From NCBI RefSeq assembly GCF_005116465.1, contig NZ_SWBM01000001.1, forward strand, positions 1,364,001 to 1,428,000: a stretch of DNA of 64,000 nucleotides, given 5' to 3'. A program made the translations under genes and the position numbers. Under the pieces are notes generated by a model. The model did no database searches. It saw only the letters and a program-made list of their open reading frames with translations, and was not told the origin of the DNA. The first letter of the stretch is position 1, and each line of letters begins with the position of its first letter. Source of the stretch: Robertmurraya kyonggiensis. Lineage in GTDB: Bacteria > Bacillota > Bacilli > Bacillales > Cytobacillaceae. Positions 17,891 to 27,064 of this stretch are shown here, piece after piece.

Positions 17891-19015
17891 ATGAAAAAAC
17901 GAATACTCCTCCTTTCCTTGGTAATCATCATTACCTTCATCGGAGGTTTTTTTGCGGGAACTATATTTCCTACCCATGAATCAGAAAAAGTAAAAATCGG
18001 GAAACTACCCCAATCAAATAAAGAAACAAAACAAAAAGTAGTCCCAAAAGTCACCGAAGAAAAAGTTCTTATCGGTTATGTGCAGGATTATCGCGATCCA
18101 AATAAAATTCCGTATGATCAATTAACCCATGTCATTTTTTCATTCGCTCATCCAACCAAGGATGGTCAGCTTTTATTCAATGGAGATCAACCTATTAGCA
18201 ATTTACGAACGATTACTGCAAAAGCTCATGCTGCTAATACAAAAGTAATGCTAGCCATTGGTGGCTGGTACCATATACAAGGTGGAGAGTCTTATTCTTA
18301 TTTTAAAGAGGCAATCTCCTCGCCAAATACTCGTCAAAAACTTGTTCAAGAGATCGAACGAATTGTACAAAAAGAAAAACTTGATGGCATCGACATTGAT
18401 TTTGAACACCCGCGCTCAAAAGAGGACGCGCAATACCTAGCCGCTTTCGTTAAAGAACTACGAGGTGTCCTCAAAAATAAGGAATTATCAATCGCTGTGA
18501 ATGCCAAGGTTCATAGTGTTGCAGGAACAGAGATTAATAATGTGATATACGAAACGTCTATGTTCATGAACGTAGATCATGTGAACATCATGGCTTATGA
18601 TGGACAGTGGGACGGAGAATACAACGCAGCAAATCTATCTCCATATAAATTCAACGAACAAATCGTAAAGTATTGGACAAATTTATTTGAAGCCAATCAT
18701 TTATCAAGAGAAAAGCTTGTATTAGGGATCCCTTCTTATGGACAACCTGAGGATCCAAATATTAAACAGGTCTCTTACAGCGCAATTATCAATGCAAATC
18801 CTGCAAATGCCGGCAGTGATACGGTTGCATTAAACGGTACTATCTATCATTATAACGGGACAAATACTGTGCAAAAGAAGGTTGATTTAGCACTTCAAAA
18901 TGGTCTCGGTGGTATGATGCTTTGGGAAGTCGGACTTGATGCAGAAGGTGCAAATAGTTTATCAAATGTAATTGCGAAGAAAATCGAATCAAACAATTTA
19001 TATACTTTAAAATAG
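17891..19015 (+). CDS. Membrane-anchored or secreted GH18 hydrolase (chitinase/peptidoglycan type)
   Basis: Protein of 374 residues with an N-terminal signal/anchor (ILLLSLVIIITFIGGFFAGTIF), a Lys-rich linker, and a GH18 domain. Visible marks: KVMLAIGGW (strand 3), the full catalytic DGIDIDFEH (D, D and E kept), VNIMAYDGQWD and a C-terminal GGMMLWEVGLD. This matches chitinase-like GH18. GGAGGAATAG precedes the ATG. It is divergent from the LysM GH18 gene with a 189-base spacer, which probably holds both promoters. Confidence 0.85.
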   Translation: MKKRILLLSLVIIITFIGGFFAGTIFPTHESEKVKIGKLPQSNKETKQKVVPKVTEEKVLIGYVQDYRDPNKIPYDQLTHVIFSFAHPTKDGQLLFNGDQPISNLRTITAKAHAANTKVMLAIGGWYHIQGGESYSYFKEAISSPNTRQKLVQEIERIVQKEKLDGIDIDFEHPRSKEDAQYLAAFVKELRGVLKNKELSIAVNAKVHSVAGTEINNVIYETSMFMNVDHVNIMAYDGQWDGEYNAANLSPYKFNEQIVKYWTNLFEANHLSREKLVLGIPSYGQPEDPNIKQVSYSAIINANPANAGSDTVALNGTIYHYNGTNTVQKKVDLALQNGLGGMMLWEVGLDAEGANSLSNVIAKKIESNNLYTLK

Positions 19016-19019
19016 AAAA

Positions 19020-19055
19020 AAGGTCTAGGATACGCATAATCCTAGACCTTCTTTT
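19020..19055. terminator. Bidirectional terminator between convergent genes
   Basis: Perfect 12-bp stem AAGGTCTAGGAT/ATCCTAGACCTT with a 7-base loop, T-run on the plus side and A-run upstream. Confidence 0.9.
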
Positions 19056-20056
19056 TACTTTCCGTCCACAATCTCTTTTAAGATTTCATAGGAGCGCTTT
19101 TGTTTCTCCGGATCAAATATATAAGAAACTGCCATAAGCTCATCCACATTGTACTTCTCCTGGAATTTAATTAACTGCTCTTTCACGCTGTTTTTACTTC
19201 CTAACAAGGTCACACTAGACATCTGTGTAGCCATTTGTTTTTCCGGCGGACTCCAGAGCTGCTCCATGTTCTCAACTGGAGGGCTTAAAGGCTTTTGTGT
19301 CCCGCGCACAACATTTAAGAAAAACTGTTGCATCGTTGTTTGCTCCAATTTAGCTTCCTCATCCGTTTCCGCAGCAATCACATTCAAGCATACCATCATA
19401 AACGGCGAATCTAGGTATTCAGATGGCTCAAATCGATTTCTGTAGATTGAAATAGCCTCTTCCATATATCTAGGGGCAAAATGGGATGCAAACACATATG
19501 GTAACCCAAGCTTCGCAGCTAAGTATGCAGAATCTGTAGAAGATCCTAAAATGTAGATCGGAATGTTTGTACCTACACCTGGATATGCTTTTACATAATC
19601 CTGTTTCTCTGCTGGACCAAAATAAGTTAACAAGGCATTAACATCCTCTGGGAATGTAAAAACAGAATCGTTCTTGGAACGTCTCAGCGCACTCGCAGTC
19701 ATCATATCTGTCCCAGGTGCTCTCCCTAGACCTAAATCTAACCTTCCCGGATAAATTGTCGCCATCGTACCGAACTGCTCGGCAACGACTAGAGGTGAAT
19801 GATTTGGGAGCATCACACCACCAGAACCAACTCGAATTGTATTTGTATGTTCTAACGTATGTTTAATTAAAATGGATGTCGCTGAACTCACAAGAGTTGG
19901 TGTGTTATGATGCTCTGCAATCCAGTAACGTCTATAACCCATTTGCTCGGTTGCTCGAGCAAGTTCAACCATCGCATCGATTGCTTCCTTCGCACCCTCA
20001 CCTTGTCGAATAGGGGCAAGATTTAATACAGATACAGGGATATTTATATTTGTCAT
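19055..20056 (-). CDS. LLM-class flavin-dependent oxidoreductase (luciferase-like)
   Basis: Protein of 333 residues, TIM-barrel. Family segments are [11 protein letters not shown] (the EHH signature of bacterial luciferase-like enzymes), [25 protein letters not shown] and [11 protein letters not shown], and [20 protein letters not shown] later. This is the MsnO8/YwcH type of FMN-dependent monooxygenase; the substrate is unknown. AAAGGA lies eight bases before the ATG. Monocistronic, between two terminators. Confidence 0.85.
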   Translation of the reverse strand: MTNINIPVSVLNLAPIRQGEGAKEAIDAMVELARATEQMGYRRYWIAEHHNTPTLVSSATSILIKHTLEHTNTIRVGSGGVMLPNHSPLVVAEQFGTMATIYPGRLDLGLGRAPGTDMMTASALRRSKNDSVFTFPEDVNALLTYFGPAEKQDYVKAYPGVGTNIPIYILGSSTDSAYLAAKLGLPYVFASHFAPRYMEEAISIYRNRFEPSEYLDSPFMMVCLNVIAAETDEEAKLEQTTMQQFFLNVVRGTQKPLSPPVENMEQLWSPPEKQMATQMSSVTLLGSKNSVKEQLIKFQEKYNVDELMAVSYIFDPEKQKRSYEILKEIVDGK

Positions 20057-20138
20057 ATTGAAGATCCTTTCTTGATAATCGTTCTCCCTTATATTAACAA
20101 CTGCAACATTGGAATCAAAATTTAATGCTTACAAATGA

Positions 20139-20175
20139 AAAGGCAACTCTCCATCGATGGAGAATTGCCTTGTTT
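20139..20175 (-). terminator. Terminator of the GGDEF/EAL gene
   Basis: AAGGCAA..TCTCCAT/ATGGAGA..TTGCCTT stem with a minimal loop, just after the stop codon. Confidence 0.8.
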
Positions 20176-20176
20176 C

Positions 20177-22705
20177 TTAAGAATCTTTAATAAACTTATG
20201 AAATTCTTTTGCCTCTAATGGCTTAGAGAACAAATAACCCTGCATTAAATGACAGCCATTTCGAATTAGATATTCCTTTTGATATTCCTCTTCTACTCCT
20301 TCAGCAATAATGCCCAATTTCAAGCTTCTTGCCAAATTGATTATCCCATTCGCAATCTCTGAAATAGACCCGTTTTCATCAATGCTTTTAATAAAGGATT
20401 GATCGATTTTCAAAGTATCGATTGGCAGCTTTTGTAGATAACTTAAAGATGAATATCCCGTGCCAAAATCATCAATGGAAATTGAAATACCAAGTTGATT
20501 GAATTCCTCTAATGCCTCAATCGTTTCACTCATATTATTTAAAAGAGCACTCTCAGTAATCTCCAATTCCAGTAATTCTGGTGCAAACTGCGTAAGACTT
20601 AACTTATCTTTTACACAATCAACCAAATTCCTTGCTTCCATAAACTGTACAGCAGATACGTTGACAGAAACTGTTAACTTTTCAACTAATACGTCATTCC
20701 ATTCCTTCATTTGAATCATAGCTTTTCTTAAGACAAGCTCAAATAAAGGCTGGATTAAACCTGAGTCCTCAGCAATCGGAATAAACACAGCTGGAGAAAC
20801 AAAGCCCAATTTCACATCATTCCAACGTACCAATGCTTCTGCTCCAATAATTTTACCGGAAGCAGCATTCATTTTCGGCTGATAAAAGACATCCAGTACT
20901 TCATCCTCAATCGCTTTTCTTAGACTTGCTTCTATTTCAATTCGCTCTAGGCTTACATTACTTTCATTCGGATCATATACGACAAAGCGATTACCACCCT
21001 GTTTCTTTGCTGCATACATTGCAATATCTGCATTAATAATGAGCTGTTCCATATTTTTCGTATGATGCGGATAAAAACTAATTCCACAGCTTGAACCTAC
21101 ATAGATATCTCGCTCTCCTAGATCATATGGCTTTCTTATGTGAAGAATTAATTCATGCGTCATTTCTCTGACTTGCTCTTCACTTAAATTCTCCGTCAAG
21201 ATGATGAACTCGTCACCACCTTGTCTTGCCACTACGCACTTATAATCAATTAAAAACTCTTTAATCCGTTCAGAAATAAGCTTAATTAACTGGTCACCCA
21301 TTTTATGACCCATCGAATCGTTAACATGCTTGAATCGGTCGATATCAATAAAAATAACGCCAATGACATGATCGTTTTGACTTGCCTCATGGATTAAATC
21401 ACTCAATTTTTCTTGAATAAAGCGTCGATTTGGCAACGAAGTAAGCGGGTCATGATAAGCTTGGAATTTAATAACTTCCTGACTTTCTTTCAGATCATCG
21501 ACATACGTTTTTAAATCTCTAGACAATTCGTTTACATTCGCAACTAAATGACCCAATTCATCCTTACGATTCAAGACTAATTTCTTCCCGAATGTCCCTT
21601 GAGCAATTTCATTGACATGATCAACAATAAGCGCAATTGGTTTTGTAATCGAATTCGAGAAAATAAAGCTAACAAACAAAACAATAATCATAAAAAACAG
21701 TGAAGAGAATAGATAGGCTTCTAATTCTTTGTACAACTCTTTATCAATCATTGCATTATCATAGACAAACCCAATTACATAAGATCCATCATTTGATTCG
21801 TTAATTGGCACGAATGCTTTTCTTACATCTTTTCCATTGATGACCTCATTGTAACTTTTCACTTCATTTGTGGCTAAAGCTGATTGAATATATTTCTGAT
21901 CCTTGGCCGTATTCGCATAATCATAGGAACCATACCATATTGACTGTTCGGATATTCGGATAAAACTATTACCGTTAAGATAAACTTCCTTTTTTGCGTT
22001 TCCAAAAGACTCTGGATTGAATACCGACAATTCCAGAACCCCTTCGAGCTGATTCGTTACTTGTTCCATGATGTTTGTAGGTCCAAAGCGTTTCTCATAC
22101 TCTAGAATTTCATCGTCTCTATAATATGGATCGATTATATAATTTGTCCTCCCGTCAAAATAATAGCCCCATTTGTCCGTATGATCTGGGTTGCTTGAGG
22201 CAATTTCAATTGGACCAGACCAATAATCTTTTAAGGTTAATCCTTCTTCTACCGTTACTGGTTCCCTAGCAAAAAGCTGTTGGAATGCATCATACCAATA
22301 GCCCCACTCTTTTGTTGACATGCCAATTTCATGAGGATCTGAAGATTTAACGCCAACAATATCATCTTCCGTTTGGGCAAGAAGGGTAATATGAGAAATC
22401 TTTAATTCCTTCGCCAACTCCACTAGCTGTTCGTTCGTGACATCTTCATGCCGAGTCGGTAGCGAATTTCGAATTGCGATTGATGCTGTACGAAGCTCTC
22501 TTCCAACAATATTTTCGACATATTCAGAGCCATTTTTCGCATTCTCCACTTGATAAGAGACTTGCTGAGCAAGCAAAGAAATTTCTCGATCATAATTTTC
22601 AAGCAAACTATTTTTAGCACGAAAAAAATGATGCATATTATTAGCTATTAATATAAGGAGTACTAAAATTGTAAAAAGAATAGGTAGTTTTTTCTTTATA
22701 GACAC
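20177..22705 (-). CDS. Membrane GGDEF/EAL dual-domain c-di-GMP protein with extracellular sensor and HAMP
   Basis: Protein of 842 residues. A first TM (about 7-27), a long extracellular sensor of Cache type (about 35-325, with two-fold alpha/beta pattern), a second TM (about 332-352), HAMP (about 352-405), GGDEF domain (about 415-575) and EAL domain (about 590-838). The active GGDEF motif RQGGDEF is intact, and the EAL domain keeps EALVRW, the DDFGTGYSSL loop and the downstream TLKIDQSFI, so both synthesis and hydrolysis of c-di-GMP are possible. The GTG start has GGAGG eight bases upstream. It probably links an outside signal to motility or biofilm choice. Confidence 0.9.
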   Translation of the reverse strand: MSIKKKLPILFTILVLLILIANNMHHFFRAKNSLLENYDREISLLAQQVSYQVENAKNGSEYVENIVGRELRTASIAIRNSLPTRHEDVTNEQLVELAKELKISHITLLAQTEDDIVGVKSSDPHEIGMSTKEWGYWYDAFQQLFAREPVTVEEGLTLKDYWSGPIEIASSNPDHTDKWGYYFDGRTNYIIDPYYRDDEILEYEKRFGPTNIMEQVTNQLEGVLELSVFNPESFGNAKKEVYLNGNSFIRISEQSIWYGSYDYANTAKDQKYIQSALATNEVKSYNEVINGKDVRKAFVPINESNDGSYVIGFVYDNAMIDKELYKELEAYLFSSLFFMIIVLFVSFIFSNSITKPIALIVDHVNEIAQGTFGKKLVLNRKDELGHLVANVNELSRDLKTYVDDLKESQEVIKFQAYHDPLTSLPNRRFIQEKLSDLIHEASQNDHVIGVIFIDIDRFKHVNDSMGHKMGDQLIKLISERIKEFLIDYKCVVARQGGDEFIILTENLSEEQVREMTHELILHIRKPYDLGERDIYVGSSCGISFYPHHTKNMEQLIINADIAMYAAKKQGGNRFVVYDPNESNVSLERIEIEASLRKAIEDEVLDVFYQPKMNAASGKIIGAEALVRWNDVKLGFVSPAVFIPIAEDSGLIQPLFELVLRKAMIQMKEWNDVLVEKLTVSVNVSAVQFMEARNLVDCVKDKLSLTQFAPELLELEITESALLNNMSETIEALEEFNQLGISISIDDFGTGYSSLSYLQKLPIDTLKIDQSFIKSIDENGSISEIANGIINLARSLKLGIIAEGVEEEYQKEYLIRNGCHLMQGYLFSKPLEAKEFHKFIKDS

Positions 22706-23120
22706 ATTGCATGCCTCCGATGGTGAAATCTAAATTACAATAAAAACTGCACGAAAAATTATTATACCATAATTTCAATGAAATTTTCCTATTTACAAAC
22801 ACCTTATATTAATAAATATATTTTCAGATTTTAGGTCAAAAGAACTCCCGTTTACTTAATATGGAGTGGTTCTAGGAGTCGCTTAAGTTTAAGTCCATTT
22901 CGGAAGTGCCTTTTTATATTTATTCTTTAGGATTGAACATTTTGTTTTTTTTGATGTATGAAGAAAATGCTTTCCATATATTTATATTTTAATTGGAAGA
23001 GCAACCAAGTTTTAAGAAAAGAACTTACTTCCAACCATTTCTAATTCATCTAACATACCAAAAAATGGGTCATTTTCACCATTTAAGAGAGTCGAATCTA
23101 TTCACTTTTAATCTAAAATT
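22706..23120. other. Gene-free interval upstream of the GGDEF/EAL gene
   Basis: AT-rich; it must hold the promoter of the GGDEF/EAL gene, but no clear element was picked out. A 68-codon plus-strand frame (22993-23199) has no convincing ribosome site or protein-like sequence. Confidence 0.4.
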
Positions 23121-23279
23121 ATGTATAATAAGATTGAATCAAACGCATATATTAAAAAAGACCGTTTGGTGCTGTAACACCAAACGGTCCATGCAATAGA
23201 AGGTCCTGTCAAGGGGATCAGCTATTAAAGGGATAATCCACCTACGGTTGGTCAACTCAAGGGTGGGTTATTTTTTTTG
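23101..23279 (+). ncRNA. Putative antisense RNA antitoxin of a type I module
   Basis: A TTCACT -35 (23101-23106) and TATAAT -10 (23124-23129) at 17-base spacing point rightwards. A stem AATCCACC/GGTGGGTT ending in eight T residues (about 23235-23279) would end the transcript. The RNA (about 23135-23279) would be antisense to the 3' end of the toxin mRNA, the layout of txpA/RatA and bsrG/SR4. Confidence 0.5.
23160..23191 (-). terminator. Terminator of the type I toxin mRNA
   Basis: Perfect stem GACCGTTTGGTG/CACCAAACGGTC with a 6-base loop, then six U residues on the minus strand. Confidence 0.85.
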
Positions 23280-23351
23280 GTTAAATGACAGAACTGCGAC
23301 TATTAAGCTTGCAAACGCACACGCAAACATTAAAGCTTCGGATACCGCCAC
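23268..23351 (-). CDS. Putative holin-like type I toxin peptide
   Basis: Peptide of 27 residues, GTG start with AAAGGGGG eight bases upstream. It has the short pattern VSEALMFACAFASLIVAVLSF followed by NQKK: an SEAL-type helix start, one membrane span and a Lys-rich end, as in the putative holin-like toxin family of Firmicutes (relatives of TxpA/BsrG). Its mRNA has long complementary ends: AACTCAAGGGTGG with CCACCCTTGAGTT, and TGCAATAGAA with TTCTATTGCA, which would hide the ribosome site in the full-length RNA. The promoter has an extended -10 (TGATATAAT, about 23426). Confidence 0.65.
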   Translation of the reverse strand: MAVSEALMFACAFASLIVAVLSFNQKK

Positions 23352-23422
23352 CAGCAGCACCCCCTTTCTTGGGGAGCGTGCTGACCACCCTTGAGTTACC
23401 TAATTCTATTGCATTTCCATTA

Positions 23423-23431
23423 TATCACATA
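23423..23431 (-). promoter_or_regulatory. Extended -10 promoter of the type I toxin
   Basis: TGATATAAT on the minus strand, about 75 bases before the toxin GTG; the 5' end of the transcript then begins near the TGCAATAGAA arm. No good -35 is seen. Confidence 0.5.
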
Positions 23432-23508
23432 TAAGGGAATGCCTGTTCCATTTTTTTCTAATTCTCGAAAATCCATACTTTTTTCTCATTTGCTCAACGA
23501 ATCACGAA

Positions 23509-24012
23509 TTATTTAAATATAACAGAAATAATTTCATCCATCGTCATCGTGCTATTCACTTCAAACGTTCCTGGCTTTAATTCGTTGGACAATCCTCTTT
23601 TTTCAACCTCATGGAAAAATGTCATCGCATCGTCTAGGATTTTCCCTTGTTCTAATGCATTTCCAACATCAATACTTGTCATACCAGTTGCAACATTTAC
23701 AATCGTTCGAGAGACAACTTCATCATCTTTCTTCGGTTGTTCTTCTTTAGCTGTTTCTTCATTAGCTTTGTCAGTCTTCGCAGCTTCTTTTTTCTGCTCT
23801 TCGATAGCAGTTAATTGCTTTTCCCACTCGGCATTCGTTAAAATAACATACCCAGAGTTAGCTAAATTTGTTTTCATTTCTTCTTCAGTTGGAGCAGCAG
23901 CTTTTTTACTGTTATTTTCACCTTTTGATGAACCAGAGAAGTATACTGCACCACAAACGCCTGCACTAATAAGAAGACCTGCAGCAAAGCTATTCACAAT
24001 ATTAGCCTTCAT
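23509..24012 (-). CDS. Membrane-anchored MltG/YceG-like small protein
   Basis: Protein of 167 residues: one N-terminal membrane segment (NSFAAGLLISAGVCGAVYF), a charged Lys/Glu linker, and a C-terminal LysM-like fold (IVNVATGMTSIDVGNALEQGKIL.., GTFEVNSTMTMDEIISVIF). That C-terminal part matches the small N-terminal module of MltG endolytic transglycosylases (..GxTxxxIAxxLExxGII.. KAGTYxLxxxMSxxEI). The catalytic domain is absent, so it is probably not an enzyme. It overlaps the upstream gene by 11 bases and is certainly cotranscribed with it. Many Bacillus genomes have this short form. Confidence 0.65.
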   Translation of the reverse strand: MKANIVNSFAAGLLISAGVCGAVYFSGSSKGENNSKKAAAPTEEEMKTNLANSGYVILTNAEWEKQLTAIEEQKKEAAKTDKANEETAKEEQPKKDDEVVSRTIVNVATGMTSIDVGNALEQGKILDDAMTFFHEVEKRGLSNELKPGTFEVNSTMTMDEIISVIFK

Positions 24013-24373
24013 TTGCTACCTTTCTCCCTTCATTCTTAGTTACATACGGTGCAATTAATTGTTCAACTTCATGCTGCTGAAGATCGAATTTCGCAGCAAT
24101 GCCTTCTAGCGTGTAATTTCTCTTATACAAGTCTAGTATTTCTCGAAGTAAATGGAGTTCCTCTCTCGTCATACCAGCTCGTTGTGCATTAATTTCACTC
24201 TCAAGCTCGAGGCTCCTGATTTGGCCCTGCAATTTATTAACTTCCTCCATCATAGACATGTACACTGTATCAATTTCACGCTGTTCAGCCTTAGCCGCTT
24301 GTTTACTTTTATAGTATGAAAATACGAAAAGTAGAGCAGCCACGATGAATAAAGCTGATAATGCCCATCCCAT
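24002..24373 (-). CDS. Membrane-anchored coiled-coil protein with C-terminal HTH-like segment
   Basis: Protein of 123 residues: N-terminal TM (WALSALFIVAALLFVFSYY), a charged coiled coil (about 25-75), then RNYTLEGIAAKFDLQQHEVEQLIAPYV, which reads like a helix-turn-helix. No named family was recognised. The ribosome site GGAGG precedes the ATG, and the gene overlaps the MltG-like gene by 11 bases, so a joint envelope-related role is likely. Confidence 0.65.
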   Translation of the reverse strand: MGWALSALFIVAALLFVFSYYKSKQAAKAEQREIDTVYMSMMEEVNKLQGQIRSLELESEINAQRAGMTREELHLLREILDLYKRNYTLEGIAAKFDLQQHEVEQLIAPYVTKNEGRKVANEG

Positions 24374-24595
24374 CTCTAAATTTCCTCCTTTAACTTAAAA
24401 CATATTCCTGCAAGATAACATTATACCTTCTATTTCGTATTTTTTCGATCAAATTCTACAAAATGCTTCAAAAGTCAGGATGAATTTCGATGGATGAATA
24501 GGAAGGCTTTAACAAATAGGTATTGTTGCTTTAGAAACTTTGTACAATCTTTACAACACACGCAAAAAAAATACAGAGAGTAAATTTCTCTGCAT

Positions 24596-25735
24596 TTAAT
24601 GGGGTTTTAAAATAACCTTGATACAGTTATCCGTTTTAGTATCAAAGAATTCGTATCCTTTTTTCGCATCAGTTAAGGGAAGTCTATGAGTCACGATATC
24701 AGCAAGATTTACTTTCTCTTTACTCACCAAGTCATAGAGCTTTGGAATAAGCGGAATGACATGCGCCTGTCCCATTTTCATTTGCACATTCCGTTGAAAA
24801 ATATCCCCAAGTGGAAACGCATTGTAACGCATTCCATAGACCCCGGTTAATTGAATCGTACCGCACTTTCGTACTGCTTGTGCAGCCATCACAATTGCAC
24901 CCATCGCCCCACCTTGGAGTTTAAGACCCGTTTCAATCATTTCAATCGGTCTCATCTTTCCATCCATACCAACACAATCAATGACCACGTCGGCTCCACC
25001 CTTAGTCATTTCCTTTAAATATTCACCAGTGTGCTTTTGTTCTTCAAAGTTCACAATTTCCACGTTATTTGTTCTTTTCGCATGCTGTAAGCGATACTCA
25101 ATGTAATCTACAGCAATGACACGTTCTGCTCCTTTTAACCACGCAAATTTCTGAGTCAGCAAACCAATGGGACCACAGCCAAGCACGATTACAGTATCTC
25201 CCTTTTGCATACCTGAGTTTTCAACACTCCAATAAGCAGTTGAAGCCGCATCGGCTAGGAGTACTAACTGTTCATCCTCAACTTCACAATCATCTGGCAG
25301 TTTATAGGGTGTAAAATTGCCATACGGAACGCGCAAATATTCTGCTTGCCCACCAGCGTAACCGCCCGCTGTTTCAGAATAGCCAAAATAGGCTCCCATA
25401 TCTCCATGTGGGTTCGCTTCGTCACATTGACTCGTATAGCCATGACTACAGTACCAACAATGGCCACAACTTATATTAAAAGGAACAATTACACGGTCAC
25501 CTTTTTTGAGATTTTTTACCTCAGGACCGACATCTTCAACGATCCCCATTGGCTCATGACCTATGATAAAATTCTCTGGCATATTCGGAATCATTCCATG
25601 GATCAAATGAAGGTCAGATCCACAAATCGCCGAAGTGGTCACTTTTATCACAATATCGTCTGCCTTTTCAATTTTCGGATCATGTACTTCTTTTACTTCG
25701 ACATCCTTAAAACCTTGATATGTAACAGCCTTCAT
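24596..25735 (-). CDS. Zinc-dependent alcohol dehydrogenase (formaldehyde dehydrogenase-like MDR)
   Basis: Protein of 379 residues. Catalytic zinc: Cys in AICGSDLHLIHG and the GHEPMGIVEDVG segment. Structural zinc: Cys cluster CGHCWYCSHGYTSQC. The Rossmann part has VIVLGCGPIGLLTQKFAW and VIAVDYIEYRLQHA, which fits NAD. This is the glutathione-independent formaldehyde dehydrogenase-like branch (as B. subtilis AdhB). It probably oxidises short alcohols or detoxifies aldehydes. Single gene, with a 220-base region on its downstream side that shows nothing clear. Confidence 0.85.
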   Translation of the reverse strand: MKAVTYQGFKDVEVKEVHDPKIEKADDIVIKVTTSAICGSDLHLIHGMIPNMPENFIIGHEPMGIVEDVGPEVKNLKKGDRVIVPFNISCGHCWYCSHGYTSQCDEANPHGDMGAYFGYSETAGGYAGGQAEYLRVPYGNFTPYKLPDDCEVEDEQLVLLADAASTAYWSVENSGMQKGDTVIVLGCGPIGLLTQKFAWLKGAERVIAVDYIEYRLQHAKRTNNVEIVNFEEQKHTGEYLKEMTKGGADVVIDCVGMDGKMRPIEMIETGLKLQGGAMGAIVMAAQAVRKCGTIQLTGVYGMRYNAFPLGDIFQRNVQMKMGQAHVIPLIPKLYDLVSKEKVNLADIVTHRLPLTDAKKGYEFFDTKTDNCIKVILKPH

Positions 25736-25842
25736 GTTCGCAACTCCTTTTTGGCGAATTTTCTGAGTGAGGCATCCTCAATAATTTTCCCAAGAAGGTC
25801 AAACTTTAAATTTTTTTTAACAAGGTAAATTAATCCGAAGAC

Positions 25843-25875
25843 AAAAGACTCCCGCTTGATTAGCAGGAGTCTCTT
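25843..25875 (-). terminator. Terminator of the ring-cleaving dioxygenase gene
   Basis: AAAGACTCC(C/T)GCT stem with GGAGTCT partner, ending in a U-run on the minus strand, directly after the stop codon. Confidence 0.75.
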
Positions 25876-25877
25876 GC

Positions 25878-26861
25878 TTATTCGTATTCTTTTTGAAATT
25901 TCTTTGTACTTCTCGTTGTATCGATCGGGCGTACAAGATTCTCGATTTGTTCACGCTTCGTTTCTAAGAATGGTGGAAGGGATAGCTTTTCACCAAGGGT
26001 TTCATATGGTTCATCACCCATAAATCCAGGGCCGTCTGTCGCAAATTCAAAGAGTATCTGTGGAGCCACCCTTGCGTATAGAGATTCAAAGAAGTGACGG
26101 TTCACATAGCCAGATGTATTGAAACCAAAGCTTTCCATTCTTTCAATCCACTCTTCAAGTACAGATCGGTCCTCAACGCGGAAAGCGGCATGGTGGACAG
26201 TTCCAAAGCCTTGCTGTGCTGGTGGTAAAATGGTGTTGTATTCTACTACGACTTGCGCACCATTTCCGCCTTCTCCAACCTCAAATAAATATAAGGAACC
26301 ATCTTTTGCGATTTCCTTAAATAATAGTACTTGCTCGAGGACTTGTTTAAAGAAATCAAATTGTGATACGCGGACGAAGATTGGACCTAAACCAGTAATC
26401 GCGTATTCCAATGGGATTGGTCCATCTTGCCATGGAGTACCAGATGCAACACCCGTATTATTTTCATCTGAAATTAATTGATATTGCTGGTCATCGAAAT
26501 CGACGAAAGCTAGAGTTTTCTTGCCGAAAAGTTCTTTGACGCCAGTATGCTTAACTTCTAATCGATCGAATCGTTTTACCCAATAATCTAATGCTTTATC
26601 TGTTGGTACACGGAATGATGTTTTGAAGATCTCGTTATTTCCATGAACACCTTTTGGGATTCCTGGAAAGTCAAAGAATGTCATATCCGTTCCAGCACTA
26701 CCTTTATCATCTGCAAAGAATAAGTGATATGTTTGGATATCATCCTGATTAACTGTTTTCTTAACCAAACGCATTCCTAATACATATGTGAAAAATTCAT
26801 AATTTTTTTCTGCACTGCTTGTAATTGCTGTTACATGGTGTATTCCTTTTAGTTCATTCAT
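25878..26861 (-). CDS. Ring-cleaving dioxygenase, VOC family (MhqO/MhqA type)
   Basis: Protein of 327 residues with two tandem vicinal-oxygen-chelate modules: LKGIHHVTAIT (first metal His) and FGTVHHAAFRV (second metal His), with an FEFATDGPGF-type Glu at the end (LFEFATDGPGF). These non-heme iron enzymes open hydroquinone or catechol rings; B. subtilis MhqO/MhqA/MhqE are induced by quinones through MhqR. ATG at 26861 has TGGAGG eight bases upstream. The operator-like palindrome just upstream supports quinone control. Confidence 0.85.
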   Translation of the reverse strand: MNELKGIHHVTAITSSAEKNYEFFTYVLGMRLVKKTVNQDDIQTYHLFFADDKGSAGTDMTFFDFPGIPKGVHGNNEIFKTSFRVPTDKALDYWVKRFDRLEVKHTGVKELFGKKTLAFVDFDDQQYQLISDENNTGVASGTPWQDGPIPLEYAITGLGPIFVRVSQFDFFKQVLEQVLLFKEIAKDGSLYLFEVGEGGNGAQVVVEYNTILPPAQQGFGTVHHAAFRVEDRSVLEEWIERMESFGFNTSGYVNRHFFESLYARVAPQILFEFATDGPGFMGDEPYETLGEKLSLPPFLETKREQIENLVRPIDTTRSTKKFQKEYE

Positions 26862-26931
26862 TTTCATAACCTCCAATAAGTATTATGCCTCTGTGTAACA
26901 ATTTACCCACACCCGATATCTCAATTTAATA

Positions 26932-26978
26932 TATCTTGAATTCGAGATAATAATAGCATCGATAGAACTTGTTGTCAA
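26932..26978 (-). promoter_or_regulatory. Promoter with MhqR-like operator
   Basis: TTGACA (26973-26978) and TATTAT (26950-26955) at 17-base spacing on the minus strand. The near-perfect palindrome TATCTtGAATTCGAGATA (26932-26949) lies just after the -10. It matches the known B. subtilis MhqR operator (TATCTCGAATTCGAGATA type), upstream of an MhqO-like gene. Confidence 0.75.
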
Positions 26979-27022
26979 CAATATACGAATTTCTGGAATT
27001 CATTTTAATTGTTTCTCCAAAT

Positions 27023-27056
27023 AAAAAGACGCATCCACAAAAGAATGCGTCTTTTC
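27023..27056 (-). terminator. Terminator of the CapA-family gene
   Basis: AAAAGACGCAT/ATGCGTCTTTT stem just after the stop codon on the minus strand. Confidence 0.75.
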
Positions 27057-27064
27057 CTGCTCTT

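Noticed and set aside
22993-23199. 68-codon plus-strand frame before the type I module
   Set aside because: Low protein-like character, no ribosome site, and it runs through the toxin terminator.
23549-24058. 169-codon plus-strand frame opposite the MltG-like gene
   Set aside because: The opposite strand holds a coherent membrane protein with a good start; the antisense frame is a shadow.
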